Shown: in pieces, positions 44,501 through 52,414 of the stretch | Position numbering within the stretch: the stretch's first letter is position 1 | Layout of the letters: each line of letters begins with the position of its first letter | Source: Halalkalibacter sp. APA_J-10(15) | Lineage (GTDB): Bacteria; Bacillota; Bacilli; Bacillales; Bacillaceae_D | Assembly: GCF_023017105.1 (NCBI RefSeq) | Contig: NZ_JALKEV010000004.1 | Coordinates: 62,001-126,000, forward strand | Length of the DNA stretch: 64,000 bases | Direction: 5' to 3' | Program-made: the position numbers and the translations under genes | The notes under the pieces: model-generated | Databases searched by the model: none | Told to the model about the DNA's origin: nothing | Seen by the model: the letters and a program-made list of their open reading frames with translations, nothing else

Positions 44501-46854
44501 TTAACACCAACATAACCATACTTCTCTTGGAAGGCAGCAAGTCCAGCGACGTCTCCATCTCGCATGTTGTCCACTTCTATTGCAATATTACCTGAGCTTT
44601 CTGGTCCAAATGTTCGTTGAGTTAACGTATTTCTAGTATCATGAATACTCGTATCAATGTTGCCGTTTGTTAATCTTAAAAAGCCGTGACGATCGGTTAA
44701 AGACCAATTCGTATTATCCGGATTATGGTTCCATTGCCATACTAAATCGAGGTTTGATCCATTATAATCATGCTCACCTGGATTAACAGTATCAGGCACT
44801 CCACCTTTATTAATAAATGATATATCATCAACATAGAAATCCATTAAATCTGTAACAGGATCAGGGTTATCCGCCCAGGGTGTTTCAATAAAAATAAACG
44901 TTTCTGATAGATCAGTACCTACTGGAAGTCTATACGTCCCTGAAATCGTTGCCCATTCCCCTTTTTGAACGGTTGCAGAACCAATCACTTCGATCCCTTG
45001 CCAAGTTGGTCCATTTTGAATCGCAAATTGAAAATTCTTCTGATCTGGCCCTTCCGTATATTTGACCTTCGCCGAAAATTCATAAATATGGTTAACTTGA
45101 ACAGCTCCAGTCAACACATATTTTGGACCATCACCAGTTAGTTCTCTATTGGTTACATGTAAGCTGTGAGAACCGCTATACGCCTCTTTATTTGTTACCT
45201 CGATGGTAGCATTTCCATAAACATCCCATGGCTCGAGACCATCTTCAAAACTCCCATTATTAATAAGATCAGCTTCGCCTGACCCAGTTTCCGTTGTTGT
45301 CATAAAGAGGTCATCTACATAAAAGTTCATTAAATCTATTTCCTCATCAGGCTCAGCTGTCCAAGGTGTTTCAATAAAAATAAACGTTTCTGATAGATCT
45401 ACATCCTCAGGTAAAATATAGGACCCCTCAATCGTTGCCCATTCACCTTTTTGAGCGGTCGTAAAGCCCATCACCTCAATACCTTCCCAAGTTTCTCCAT
45501 TTTGGATCGCGAAATGGAAGTTTTTTTCATCAGGTCCTTCTGTATACTTAACTTTTGCCGAGAATTCATAAACCGTTCCAGGCTCCACTTCACCTGAAAT
45601 ATCTTGTTTCGGGCCATCCCCCGTAACTTGGCGATTGGTCACATATAAACTATTTGACCCACTATATGCCTCTTCACTTGAAAGCTCGATATCTGCTCCG
45701 AAACCTTCCCATGGTTCTATTCCATCTTCAAAGTTACCATTATCAAGTAATTGTATACGTTCAGTTGTAACTGGCACTTGGCTCTCTGACTTAGCAAGAA
45801 CATCTTCTGTTACATTTGCATGGTTCGTTTCAAAAAGCCGGTTCGTATTTTGATAAAATTCATCAGAAGCTACAATTCGGTTAGTCGAATTGACTCCTTG
45901 AACTGGAATCGGCAACTCTCTTGGAGCTTGTCCGTCTTCTCCAAAAATAGGCCAATCATCTTCCCATGTAACGGACACAAGGAATGGTGTTCGCCCTACT
46001 GCTCCATTATCTTGAAATATCATCGCATACCAATCGCCATCAACGGTATCAATCATTCCGCCTTGAGCAATGCCAGAGTCTTCTAATACGATCCGACCCT
46101 CGTAATCTCCATTTATCGAATCTGAACGATAGATTAGTTGCGTTCTCATACCGCCTTCTGGCCACGTAATAATCGATATATAATACTTTCCATTTATTTT
46201 TTGAATCGTTGCTCCTTCACCTGGTAGTCCACCAGAACCAGCTATTTCACCTGAATTCGGAATAATAACTTCATTCAAACCGCCTTCTTTAACAGCCGTA
46301 GCATCGGATGTTAATTCCGTAACCGAAATATTGCCGCTCCCATGCACTAAATATACACGTCCATCATCATCAAAAAGAAGAGACATATCATGGAAATGCG
46401 CATCAAGTGTATGCCTTGTCCATGAGCCATTTTCAATATTAGTCGTCGTGTAAACATACGTATTACCTGTTGTATTTGAAGAAAAGGCCGCATAGTAAGT
46501 CCCTTCATGATACCTTAACGAAGGTGCCCATGAACCTGCTGAATATTCGCTTTGTCCATTTCTTAAAGATTGCTCATCATCTGTTTCAAGAATATCATAG
46601 ACATAATTAACAATTTCCCAATTAACGAGATCATACGATTTCATAATGGGAACACCTGGATTCATATGCATCGTCGTACTTGCCATATAATAAACGTCCC
46701 CCACCCTAATAACATCAGGATCTGGCACATCAGAAAATATAAACGGATTTTCAAAAGTCTCATTTGATTGTTGAGCAAGTAACGGCATATTTGGTAAAAA
46801 CAAACTTAAAATTAGCGCAAATGTCATTAAAACGGCAAAGAATTTTTTATTCAT
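41569..46854 (-). CDS. cell-wall-anchored bifunctional GH43-GH43 arabinoxylan-degrading enzyme with CBMs (1761 aa)
   Basis: Signal peptide (1-28). GH43 propeller (about 35-345; VPDPDVIR, base Asp45). Two CBM22/CBM4_9-like domains (about 368-525, 530-685). The GH43 C-terminal sandwich (about 700-880, VWQWNHNPDN). A cohesin-like beta domain (about 885-1035). A second GH43 of the arabinoxylan arabinofuranohydrolase type (about 1040-1385, KFGADPNVLV, WNFDPGVF, FEASEMHK). A CBM6 (about 1385-1515). A beta-rich domain, a collagen-like GQD tract, then LPSTA-hydrophobic span-RKRRM. The first GH43 unit is a paralogue of the 38710-40224 enzyme and the second of the 61381-62850 enzyme. GGAGG lies 11 nt before the ATG. 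Very likely debranches and trims arabinoxylan at the cell wall. Confidence 0.85.
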   Translation of the reverse strand: MNKKFFAVLMTFALILSLFLPNMPLLAQQSNETFENPFIFSDVPDPDVIRVGDVYYMASTTMHMNPGVPIMKSYDLVNWEIVNYVYDILETDDEQSLRNGQSEYSAGSWAPSLRYHEGTYYAAFSSNTTGNTYVYTTTNIENGSWTRHTLDAHFHDMSLLFDDDGRVYLVHGSGNISVTELTSDATAVKEGGLNEVIIPNSGEIAGSGGLPGEGATIQKINGKYYISIITWPEGGMRTQLIYRSDSINGDYEGRIVLEDSGIAQGGMIDTVDGDWYAMIFQDNGAVGRTPFLVSVTWEDDWPIFGEDGQAPRELPIPVQGVNSTNRIVASDEFYQNTNRLFETNHANVTEDVLAKSESQVPVTTERIQLLDNGNFEDGIEPWEGFGADIELSSEEAYSGSNSLYVTNRQVTGDGPKQDISGEVEPGTVYEFSAKVKYTEGPDEKNFHFAIQNGETWEGIEVMGFTTAQKGEWATIEGSYILPEDVDLSETFIFIETPWTAEPDEEIDLMNFYVDDLFMTTTETGSGEADLINNGSFEDGLEPWDVYGNATIEVTNKEAYSGSHSLHVTNRELTGDGPKYVLTGAVQVNHIYEFSAKVKYTEGPDQKNFQFAIQNGPTWQGIEVIGSATVQKGEWATISGTYRLPVGTDLSETFIFIETPWADNPDPVTDLMDFYVDDISFINKGGVPDTVNPGEHDYNGSNLDLVWQWNHNPDNTNWSLTDRHGFLRLTNGNIDTSIHDTRNTLTQRTFGPESSGNIAIEVDNMRDGDVAGLAAFQEKYGYVGVKMEDNAKSIVMATGTSEELQEVESIPLDEERVYFKVDFDFKDRTDRAYFYYSLNGVEWTPIGDALEMEYTLPHFMGYRFALFNYATKNPGGYVDFDYFRVEDAITGSESVETVLNVQLDDVSEVVGVPNNEFEVPIKMDALPNGEYEALLASFHIPKGLSVSKVEFHTENIHGEGTFSFINNQLLLTVSGDDFHFSNEDSQLFATITLKVDDFVTSNRNEKLRANYIKVEGANIVYNVHDAVANIELLQLETDALAKVPGYHNPLISHKFGADPNVLVHDERVYIYMTNDEFEYDENGQIIANTYANINTLTVISSEDLVNWTDHGSIPVAGPNGAASWASQSWAPTIAHKEMNGEDKFFLYFCNNASNIGVLTADSPLGPWTDPIGGPIIHGNTPGIEGVVWNFDPGVFIDDDGIGYLYFGGGVPGGANPTPEQAANPQTARVIQLSDDMIDTVGEAVMIDAPFMFEASEMHKYNGQYYFSYSTNFSGVREEGMPLHGEIAYMISDDPMGPFTYAGTLLRNPSRFFDVGGNNHHHIFEFNDQWYITYHAQTLSKELMDDTMGYRSPHINKIEYYENGKIKDVQADMNGVSQTRTLNPYTRTEAETFAWNAGISTEVSKAPGSKLESLNLHVTNIEDGDWVAISNADFGENGASTFKANIASSVGGTIEIRIDSPVGEVIGSLEIEPTGGEQEWLLMETDVTAVTGVHNIFFMFKGEGDNHLFNFDYWKFTEADRDENEEDEETPGELMLDAEEAEEVRAGITYSIVGSNSKIKMPLDLPDGTKLKVATKDITNTNYEGLIPAGDQLTFMFEYADGATIPTNEFRLQLGHEKDVHTDELGIYYYSDEEDEWEYRGGEVNEESQTIVLGVTTFSAYGVFVEEESDQDGQDGQDGQDGQNGQDGQDGQDGQDGQNGQDGQDGQDGQDGQDGQDGQDGQNGEDDQVLPSTATDLYTYLMYGLALLVIGSVALLVIRKRRM
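41689..41852 (-). repeat. collagen-like Gly-Gln-Asp/Asn coding tract
   Basis: About 54 codons encode a repeated Gly-Gln-Asp triplet with occasional Asn, so glycine occurs at every third residue. It links the enzyme to its sorting signal. The underlying DNA is a 9-bp-like imperfect repeat prone to slippage. Confidence 0.9.
44785..45753 (-). repeat. internal duplication: two CBM22-like domains
   Basis: Two consecutive units of about 483-486 bp encode near-identical modules. Both start NGNFEDG or NGSFEDG and share GDGPK, VKYTEGPD, KNFHFAIQNG-like strands, FIFIETPW and FYVDD. Stretches such as the one encoding SETFIFIETPW (about 44881 and 45367) are identical at DNA level, pointing to a recent duplication. 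They are inserted between the GH43 propeller and its own C-terminal sandwich. Confidence 0.85.
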
Positions 46855-46979
46855 GGTTTTATTGTCCTCCTTACTATTTTTAAAACGATTTGAAAACCAT
46901 TATTCCATAGTGTCATCTAGTTGATGACTTCGAAGGATCAACAACACCCCAAAACGCTGGCTTCTCTTTAAGGTGAGTA

Positions 46980-47009
46980 TATATACTAATGGAGCATTAG
47001 TTTGATCAA
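46980..47009 (-). promoter_or_regulatory. candidate sigma-A promoter of the GH43 fusion gene
   Basis: Minus-strand TTGATC (47009-47004), an 18-nt spacer and TATATA (46985-46980) lie about 125 nt upstream of the gene. I see no good cre box in 46855-47230. The remainder of this gap holds this promoter and the hairpin at 47097-47184. Confidence 0.45.
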
Positions 47010-47096
47010 CCGGAAATGAGCGACCCACGTATAGCTTAAGCACTTTCCCCAAAGGTCTTGTCCTCATGCCTCAAACCTTTTCTCACTTATCTTCTA

Positions 47097-47184
47097 AGCT
47101 TCTGAAAGGAAGGGATACTTCATCAATCGTTAAAATCGATCGATTGTGCATATCCCTTCATCATTTGATCGTTCTTTAGAAGCT
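47097..47184 (-). terminator. nested hairpin between the permease operon and the GH43 fusion gene
   Basis: Outer arms AGCTTCT/AGAAGCT (47097-47103, 47178-47184), middle arms GAAGGGATA/TATCCCTTC (47109-47117, 47151-47159) and inner CAATCG/CGATTG make a three-tier stem, 47 nt after the last permease gene. The T content after it is low, so it may act as a 3' stabiliser as well as a terminator. Confidence 0.55.
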
Positions 47185-47230
47185 TTCTCAACTTTATACC
47201 AAACTTATTCTGTGTTCCAACTCATAGAAT

Positions 47231-48178
47231 TTATCCAACAATTCCAGTACGCTCAACACTTTGAACAAAGTAACGTTGAACAAATAAGTAAATAATAATT
47301 AAAGGAAGAATCGCGAGCAGGATCCCTGTATCCTGTACCATACTTAAGTAAAACGGATCGGTACTCGTTGCATCGCCTCCCTCAAGATGAATCGCTAAAT
47401 TATAGGGCAATGACGATAATTGTGTTGACATCACATTACTTGATGTCAAATACGTTGTCGTGAAGAATGTATCGTTCCACTGCCATACAAATGAGAACAG
47501 CATAACAGTTACAATAGCTGGTAATGCATTAGGTAGCATAATACGAAAGAATGTTGTCCCTACTCCGGCCCCGTCAATATAAGCAGCTTCTTCAATTGCT
47601 TTAGGAATTCCCCTGAAGAACTGTCTAAAAATAAAAATAAACAATCCTGCCTTTAGAGAGTTCGCCGTCAATGCTGTTAAGATAAATGGCCAATACGAAT
47701 CCAATAGATTAACCGAACTGCCTGTTATTAGTGGGATAAGTCCCATTAAGCTAAATTCCCTTAAATTCATATACATCGGGATAAGAATCGTTGTCGGAGG
47801 GACCAAAATAGTAAGAATCACTCCTCCAAAAAGTAGTTTACTTCCTTTAAATTGCAGGCGGGCAAATGCATAGCCCGCAAGTGCACACGATGCAGCTGTT
47901 AGTATTGTTGTCGTCGCTGCTAGAACAAACGTGTTAAACAATGTATCCCAATAATTCATAATCGACATCGCATTTCGGAAATTATCAAGTGAATAATTTT
48001 CTGGAATCCATACGACTATTGGTGAATACAAATCACTTTTATGCTTAATAGCTGTCGAAATCTTTTGAATGATAGGATAGAGAATGATAAACGATAAACC
48101 AGCTATTAGTACAAGCCGAACAATCGACCAAACCCAATGTTTTATCTTTTCAATCGTTAACCATTGAGCTATCTTCAA
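47231..48178 (-). CDS. ABC transporter permease, MalG/AraQ type (315 aa)
   Basis: Six predicted spans and an intact EAA loop (EEAAYIDGAGVGTTFFRIM, about residue 215) identify a carbohydrate-type inner-membrane permease. It ends SVERTGIVG. Start ambiguous: TTG 48178 fits a GAGGGTGA site, while GTG 48187 directly abuts AGAGAGG. It pairs with the 48306-49220 permease and closes the nine-gene minus-strand locus. Confidence 0.82.
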   Translation of the reverse strand: MKIAQWLTIEKIKHWVWSIVRLVLIAGLSFIILYPIIQKISTAIKHKSDLYSPIVVWIPENYSLDNFRNAMSIMNYWDTLFNTFVLAATTTILTAASCALAGYAFARLQFKGSKLLFGGVILTILVPPTTILIPMYMNLREFSLMGLIPLITGSSVNLLDSYWPFILTALTANSLKAGLFIFIFRQFFRGIPKAIEEAAYIDGAGVGTTFFRIMLPNALPAIVTVMLFSFVWQWNDTFFTTTYLTSSNVMSTQLSSLPYNLAIHLEGGDATSTDPFYLSMVQDTGILLAILPLIIIYLFVQRYFVQSVERTGIVG

Positions 48179-48305
48179 TGCCCTCACCCTCTCTAATCGA
48201 ATTTTCCTTTATGAATTAATATACTTTCAAACAAATGTTGCTCCATGTTAGAAAATCAACCCTCTTCTTTGTCCGTAATACCCAACCATTCAAGCTTCTC
48301 ATGTA

Positions 48306-49220
48306 CTAATCTTGGTAAAATACCTTTTTCGAAATAAAATACGTGCTTACTGCCAAAATAAGCATAATTGAAACAAAATATAGCCATGCCATTGCTGAAC
48401 TAAGACCGAAATTAAAATTATCAAAACCTGTGGACATGATCAGCTCAGTCACTGGACTTCTAGAAAACGAATCTATAATCGTATAAACCAAATTTACTAA
48501 AATAAGTGGACTAACCATCGGGAACGTAATTTTCCAAAAAGCTTCATATCCAGTTGCACCCTCAATCTTAGAGGCTTCGTACAGCTGTGGTGGAATCGTC
48601 TGAATCGCTGCCAGAAAAATTAAAATTTGAACCCCTGATTGACTAACTATTTCATAAATCCGATCAACAGCTCCTGTAAGATAATTAACAATCGTTACAT
48701 TCACACCAGAATTAATCATCATTCTTTGCAATTCAAAGGAACTTAACATATTTGAAAACCCACCAGAAGTAGCATTTTGCTGATTAATATCTTGCACTAG
48801 ACTAGTTGCTTCTAAGCTTAAAATAACTCCAGAAGCAAGGATAACGGGTAGAAAGAAAATCGACCTTGCTAATGACCTCCCACGGAAATTCTGATTCAGT
48901 ATGACCGCCAAAAATAAACTAAAAATAACAATCAAAGGTACATTAATAACAATATTCATAATCGATTCAATTAAAATTCTATTAAAGCTTGTATTGATTG
49001 TTAATGCTTCAATGTAGTTGCTTAGTCCAATAAATGAAACGGTCATTCCTTCTGAACTTGCTGAAATTTCACTAAAACTATATTGTAATGACGTCACTAA
49101 GGGAACGAAAAAGAAAAAGATAAACCCTAATAACCAAGGCGAGACGAAAAGAACACCCCAAAACACCTTCTGACCTTCATATGTTCGCAACGTTCCACTT
49201 AATTTTGCTAACGATTTCAA
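48306..49220 (-). CDS. ABC transporter permease, MalF/UgpA type (304 aa)
   Basis: Six spans with the EAA loop LYEASKIEGATGYEAFWKI (about residue 212). The TTG start at 49220 overlaps the stop of the DUF5696 gene as TTGA, and AGGTGGTGAG lies upstream, so translation is coupled to the DUF5696 lipoprotein. An insertion of about 50 residues in an extracytoplasmic loop (with DINQQNATSGG) is longer than in MalF-like relatives. Confidence 0.82.
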   Translation of the reverse strand: MKSLAKLSGTLRTYEGQKVFWGVLFVSPWLLGFIFFFFVPLVTSLQYSFSEISASSEGMTVSFIGLSNYIEALTINTSFNRILIESIMNIVINVPLIVIFSLFLAVILNQNFRGRSLARSIFFLPVILASGVILSLEATSLVQDINQQNATSGGFSNMLSSFELQRMMINSGVNVTIVNYLTGAVDRIYEIVSQSGVQILIFLAAIQTIPPQLYEASKIEGATGYEAFWKITFPMVSPLILVNLVYTIIDSFSRSPVTELIMSTGFDNFNFGLSSAMAWLYFVSIMLILAVSTYFISKKVFYQD

Positions 49221-51772
49221 AACGTCTCACCACCTGTCATATAACCTTGAGCCTCAATTTCCATTTCATCTATGGACACAGCTGTTTCATTATAGTTAAC
49301 AATAACGTAAATCCCATTGCTATAGACTGTTTTGTAAACGCCTTCTTCTAGTTTCTCATGTGCCACTATAGATTCATTATGAACATGACTCAGTACAGCA
49401 TTTATTTCATGATAGATCCTAGTCGCATCATCGATCCATTGCTCATAATTTACAGAATATAAGTGGTTATACTCTGTATCCTTCAATTTATAATTAGGTT
49501 CATGGATCCATTTGAAATGAACACCAGCACCATATTCTAATGATTTCAATATATACTGTCTCTCATTCGTATAAGTAGATAGATTAAAAGGCGTACTCGT
49601 ATAATCGATAGATCCGCGAATCACCATTTGATAGAATGGTATAGCTTCATCTTGGATTTTAAATCCACTATTGTTTATTGGGACATCAATAATATCTGAT
49701 AAGTATGGCAAAGTGTAGTGATTTCCCCCTTTAGCCATAATATCTAAGTTTTCATCATGGATCATTTTCATCGTTTGAACAGATATTCTTTCAGATTCAG
49801 TACGATCAATTTGCTTGTTTTTTCTGAAATCACTATTTAATTGATCAGCCAAATCTCTCAATGAAATACCATTTGTTTCGTGTAATACGAAATCATTTAG
49901 CATCGACTCTGTGTATGCTTCTAAGCGCCCAGGCGACAAGACATATGAAGGTGATTTCGTTCGATCTCGTCTCTCTAATGTCAAATCCATAGGATACAAA
50001 GTTGCCGGCATACCACGTAACGTCCTTGATGCTTCCCTCGCTTCATTAAATCCTGATGATGAGTTGACATTAAGTAAAGCCACTTCAGGGAAAAGAGAGA
50101 TGCCTTTCTCCTCGGCAAAATCAACAAATTGATGCAATCCTGACTTTCCTCCGATCGCTCGATCAACTGAAATGCTTTTTGGTACTTTATGATCAACACC
50201 GGAATTAAACCAACCTAAGTAATTTAATTTAATGTTTGTTATATCACGACCTTGCATCTGATTCACAATATCTTCTGCTTGTTCAAATGTTGTAAGTGCT
50301 TCAAGAGACTTGTAAGGAACGCCTGCAAAATGCTTCTGCTTAGGTATACTACCTACTAACTGTAAATAAAATGGAATATCCTTTACTAATGTTTCTTCAT
50401 TCTCTTTTTCAGGAAGCCCATTTGTCTTTTCAAGATACTCGCGATAATAGTTAGCCATACCATAATAAGAAGCTTCTTCACCATGTAAAAACGTATACCT
50501 CACTTTGAAATCTGAGTCCATCGGTTCTTCTTGAAAGCGAGGTAATGTTCGTTCTTGCTCATTCGCTTGTAAAGTGACATCGCCTTTATTCACAACATAA
50601 AAGCTAGGATATACATAGTTATAGCTGTTTACCCTGCCGTTAACATCTGCATTGATTGTTGCAGCAGATGCCCCTTCTTCAATGATTCCAAATAAAGCTC
50701 CTTCTTCTCGAATTATCCCAAATACAGGTAGTCGGACAGTTTGTTCTGTTCTTTCATAATCAGATAGTTCCATCGTTAAATCTGAACCATACACTGATTG
50801 CTGATATGCTGAATACTTTGATTTACCATTATTAAAATGAATCAAAGCTCCCGAACCATCTGGCACAAACAATGACCCTTCATCTTCCGCTCCACCTGCT
50901 CCAAAGAATCTCATCAATGAAATACGATTAACTGGATAATCCTCCGTGTACAGAATACTTGAAACTGGAACATTTACGATTAAACTATCTTCATCAAGCG
51001 TGTATTCGATCGTCGCTTGGAAATGCCGTGACGAAAGTGATTCTTGAGTGAAATTCAATTCCTGCATGTCCTGTTCCAAATCTTCTTCTGTATAACCAGC
51101 ATCATCAAAGGCCATAAAAGCGCGTTCAAGTTGTAATCCACTAAGAGCACTATCATTTCTTTCATAAATCTCTCGATCCGTATCCTCAGTGTAAGCAATT
51201 AATAAAGCCCGTTTTCCTCCATCATCTAACTTACTTGTGATTTCTTCATAACGTGCTGAACTTAACATAAGTGGTAAATCTTCAACAGATCTCTCCGATC
51301 TACCCAATTGATACGTCACACTCACGCCATCAGTAATCTCTTCTATTTTATATTGATCATATTGAACACTATCTGAAAACGTATTAATGACACTACCCTG
51401 ACCAAAATTATTATAAAAATGAATTTGCATTTGTGATGAAAGTAGGTCTTGATTAACACCTGAAGCAATAGGGTCTTCATCACGGTCAGTCGGGTTACTA
51501 TGCCATATTTCATCACTATCCTTATGAAGAACAGCAATTGAGCCAGTCAGATCATCGATAAACAGTTGGAGATGATCGTTTTCGGCTATCCCTTTCATAC
51601 CTTCTAAACGCTCATCCATAAAGGTAGCTTGCAACGCTTGTTCCTGAGTATAATCTAATCCAGTCAATTCACTTTCATCTATTTCAACCGATCTAGTTGA
51701 TTCCGAACAACCTACTAGAACAATCGTGACAAGAAAGCACGCGAGCAGTAGTGCATTTCTGGCCTCTCTCAT
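49217..51772 (-). CDS. DUF5696-family lipoprotein, possible glycoside hydrolase-like (851 aa)
   Basis: Lipoprotein signal with lipobox Leu-Val-Gly-Cys. The first 430 residues are beta-rich, with IAVLHKDSDEIWHSNP and FVPDGSGALIHF. The second half looks like a TIM barrel: LNYLGWFNSGVDHKVP, GISLFPEVALLNVN and IMAKGGNHYTLPY fall at strand ends. It closes with a small beta domain (YSNGIYVIVNYNET). I recall this pattern as DUF5696, seen beside sugar transporters in Bacillus and Paenibacillus. No activity is known to me; the barrel and any catalytic role are inference. ATG 51772 with AGAGGAG upstream is preferred over GTG 51781. Confidence 0.75.
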   Translation of the reverse strand: MREARNALLLACFLVTIVLVGCSESTRSVEIDESELTGLDYTQEQALQATFMDERLEGMKGIAENDHLQLFIDDLTGSIAVLHKDSDEIWHSNPTDRDEDPIASGVNQDLLSSQMQIHFYNNFGQGSVINTFSDSVQYDQYKIEEITDGVSVTYQLGRSERSVEDLPLMLSSARYEEITSKLDDGGKRALLIAYTEDTDREIYERNDSALSGLQLERAFMAFDDAGYTEEDLEQDMQELNFTQESLSSRHFQATIEYTLDEDSLIVNVPVSSILYTEDYPVNRISLMRFFGAGGAEDEGSLFVPDGSGALIHFNNGKSKYSAYQQSVYGSDLTMELSDYERTEQTVRLPVFGIIREEGALFGIIEEGASAATINADVNGRVNSYNYVYPSFYVVNKGDVTLQANEQERTLPRFQEEPMDSDFKVRYTFLHGEEASYYGMANYYREYLEKTNGLPEKENEETLVKDIPFYLQLVGSIPKQKHFAGVPYKSLEALTTFEQAEDIVNQMQGRDITNIKLNYLGWFNSGVDHKVPKSISVDRAIGGKSGLHQFVDFAEEKGISLFPEVALLNVNSSSGFNEAREASRTLRGMPATLYPMDLTLERRDRTKSPSYVLSPGRLEAYTESMLNDFVLHETNGISLRDLADQLNSDFRKNKQIDRTESERISVQTMKMIHDENLDIMAKGGNHYTLPYLSDIIDVPINNSGFKIQDEAIPFYQMVIRGSIDYTSTPFNLSTYTNERQYILKSLEYGAGVHFKWIHEPNYKLKDTEYNHLYSVNYEQWIDDATRIYHEINAVLSHVHNESIVAHEKLEEGVYKTVYSNGIYVIVNYNETAVSIDEMEIEAQGYMTGGETF

Positions 51773-51787
51773 TTTTACCACTCCTCT

Positions 51788-52414
51788 CTAGTACCTAAAG
51801 ATAATCTCTTGATAGATGACATGAACAAAAGCGACCACCTGTTGGATTAGACTGAAGAATAATAAGCAGAGAAAAGCCATAAACCCCATCGCTACTATCG
51901 TCAACAAGATGGTTCCTATTGATTTTGATGGTGTAAATTGATGCACTGTCATGTTTCCTACAAATAAAAGAAACAAAAACCAGAGGAATGCGAAACTTTG
52001 AGAGAAATAGTAGAATGTAACCTCTTGCATCGATATTAAGTTGCTCAACCAAATCCAAGGAAAATTAATAACAACTAAAGGTACTAATGCAAAGCAAGTT
52101 GAGATAAAAATCTCAACAAATTCACCTTCTCCGTCCGTTAAAGTGGTCAGCGACCAATTCGCCACACACCAAAATACCACTGGAACAATCACATATACAA
52201 TCTCCATTAGACTATTCATCTCTTCTGGGTTATACAAATTCACGACAAACCCGCTATATTGGCTACTTAACACATTCGTTAAAATTAATAAAAACAAGAT
52301 AACAAACGAGATGATTAAATTAATACGTTGACTATACTCATATTTCAGTTCCCAAAAACCATTAAAGGGATGAACGATAAGATAAAATGGGTGTTTAATT
52401 AATTCTTTGTTCAT
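51788..52414 (-). CDS. Yip1-domain membrane protein (208 aa)
   Basis: Short cytoplasmic N-terminus (HPFYLIVHPFNGFWELKYE) and five membrane spans from residue 30 to 200, the layout of bacterial Yip1/YIF1-like proteins. It overlaps the NHL/TPR gene by ATGA and precedes the DUF5696 lipoprotein by 15 nt, so the three are a translational unit. Function unknown; conserved location between transporter parts suggests an assembly or coupling role. Confidence 0.75.
   Translation of the reverse strand: MNKELIKHPFYLIVHPFNGFWELKYEYSQRINLIISFVILFLLILTNVLSSQYSGFVVNLYNPEEMNSLMEIVYVIVPVVFWCVANWSLTTLTDGEGEFVEIFISTCFALVPLVVINFPWIWLSNLISMQEVTFYYFSQSFAFLWFLFLLFVGNMTVHQFTPSKSIGTILLTIVAMGFMAFLCLLFFSLIQQVVAFVHVIYQEIIFRY

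Noticed and set aside
41569-46854. A cellulosome scaffoldin
   Set aside because: Only one cohesin-like domain is seen and no dockerin appears in any protein of the window.
46855-47230. Riboswitch in the leader of the GH43 fusion gene
   Set aside because: I could not match the conserved core of any known class; only a candidate promoter and a hairpin are supportable.
49911-50132. 73-codon plus-strand open frame inside the DUF5696 gene
   Set aside because: It lies wholly antisense to a well-supported coding region and has no ribosome site.
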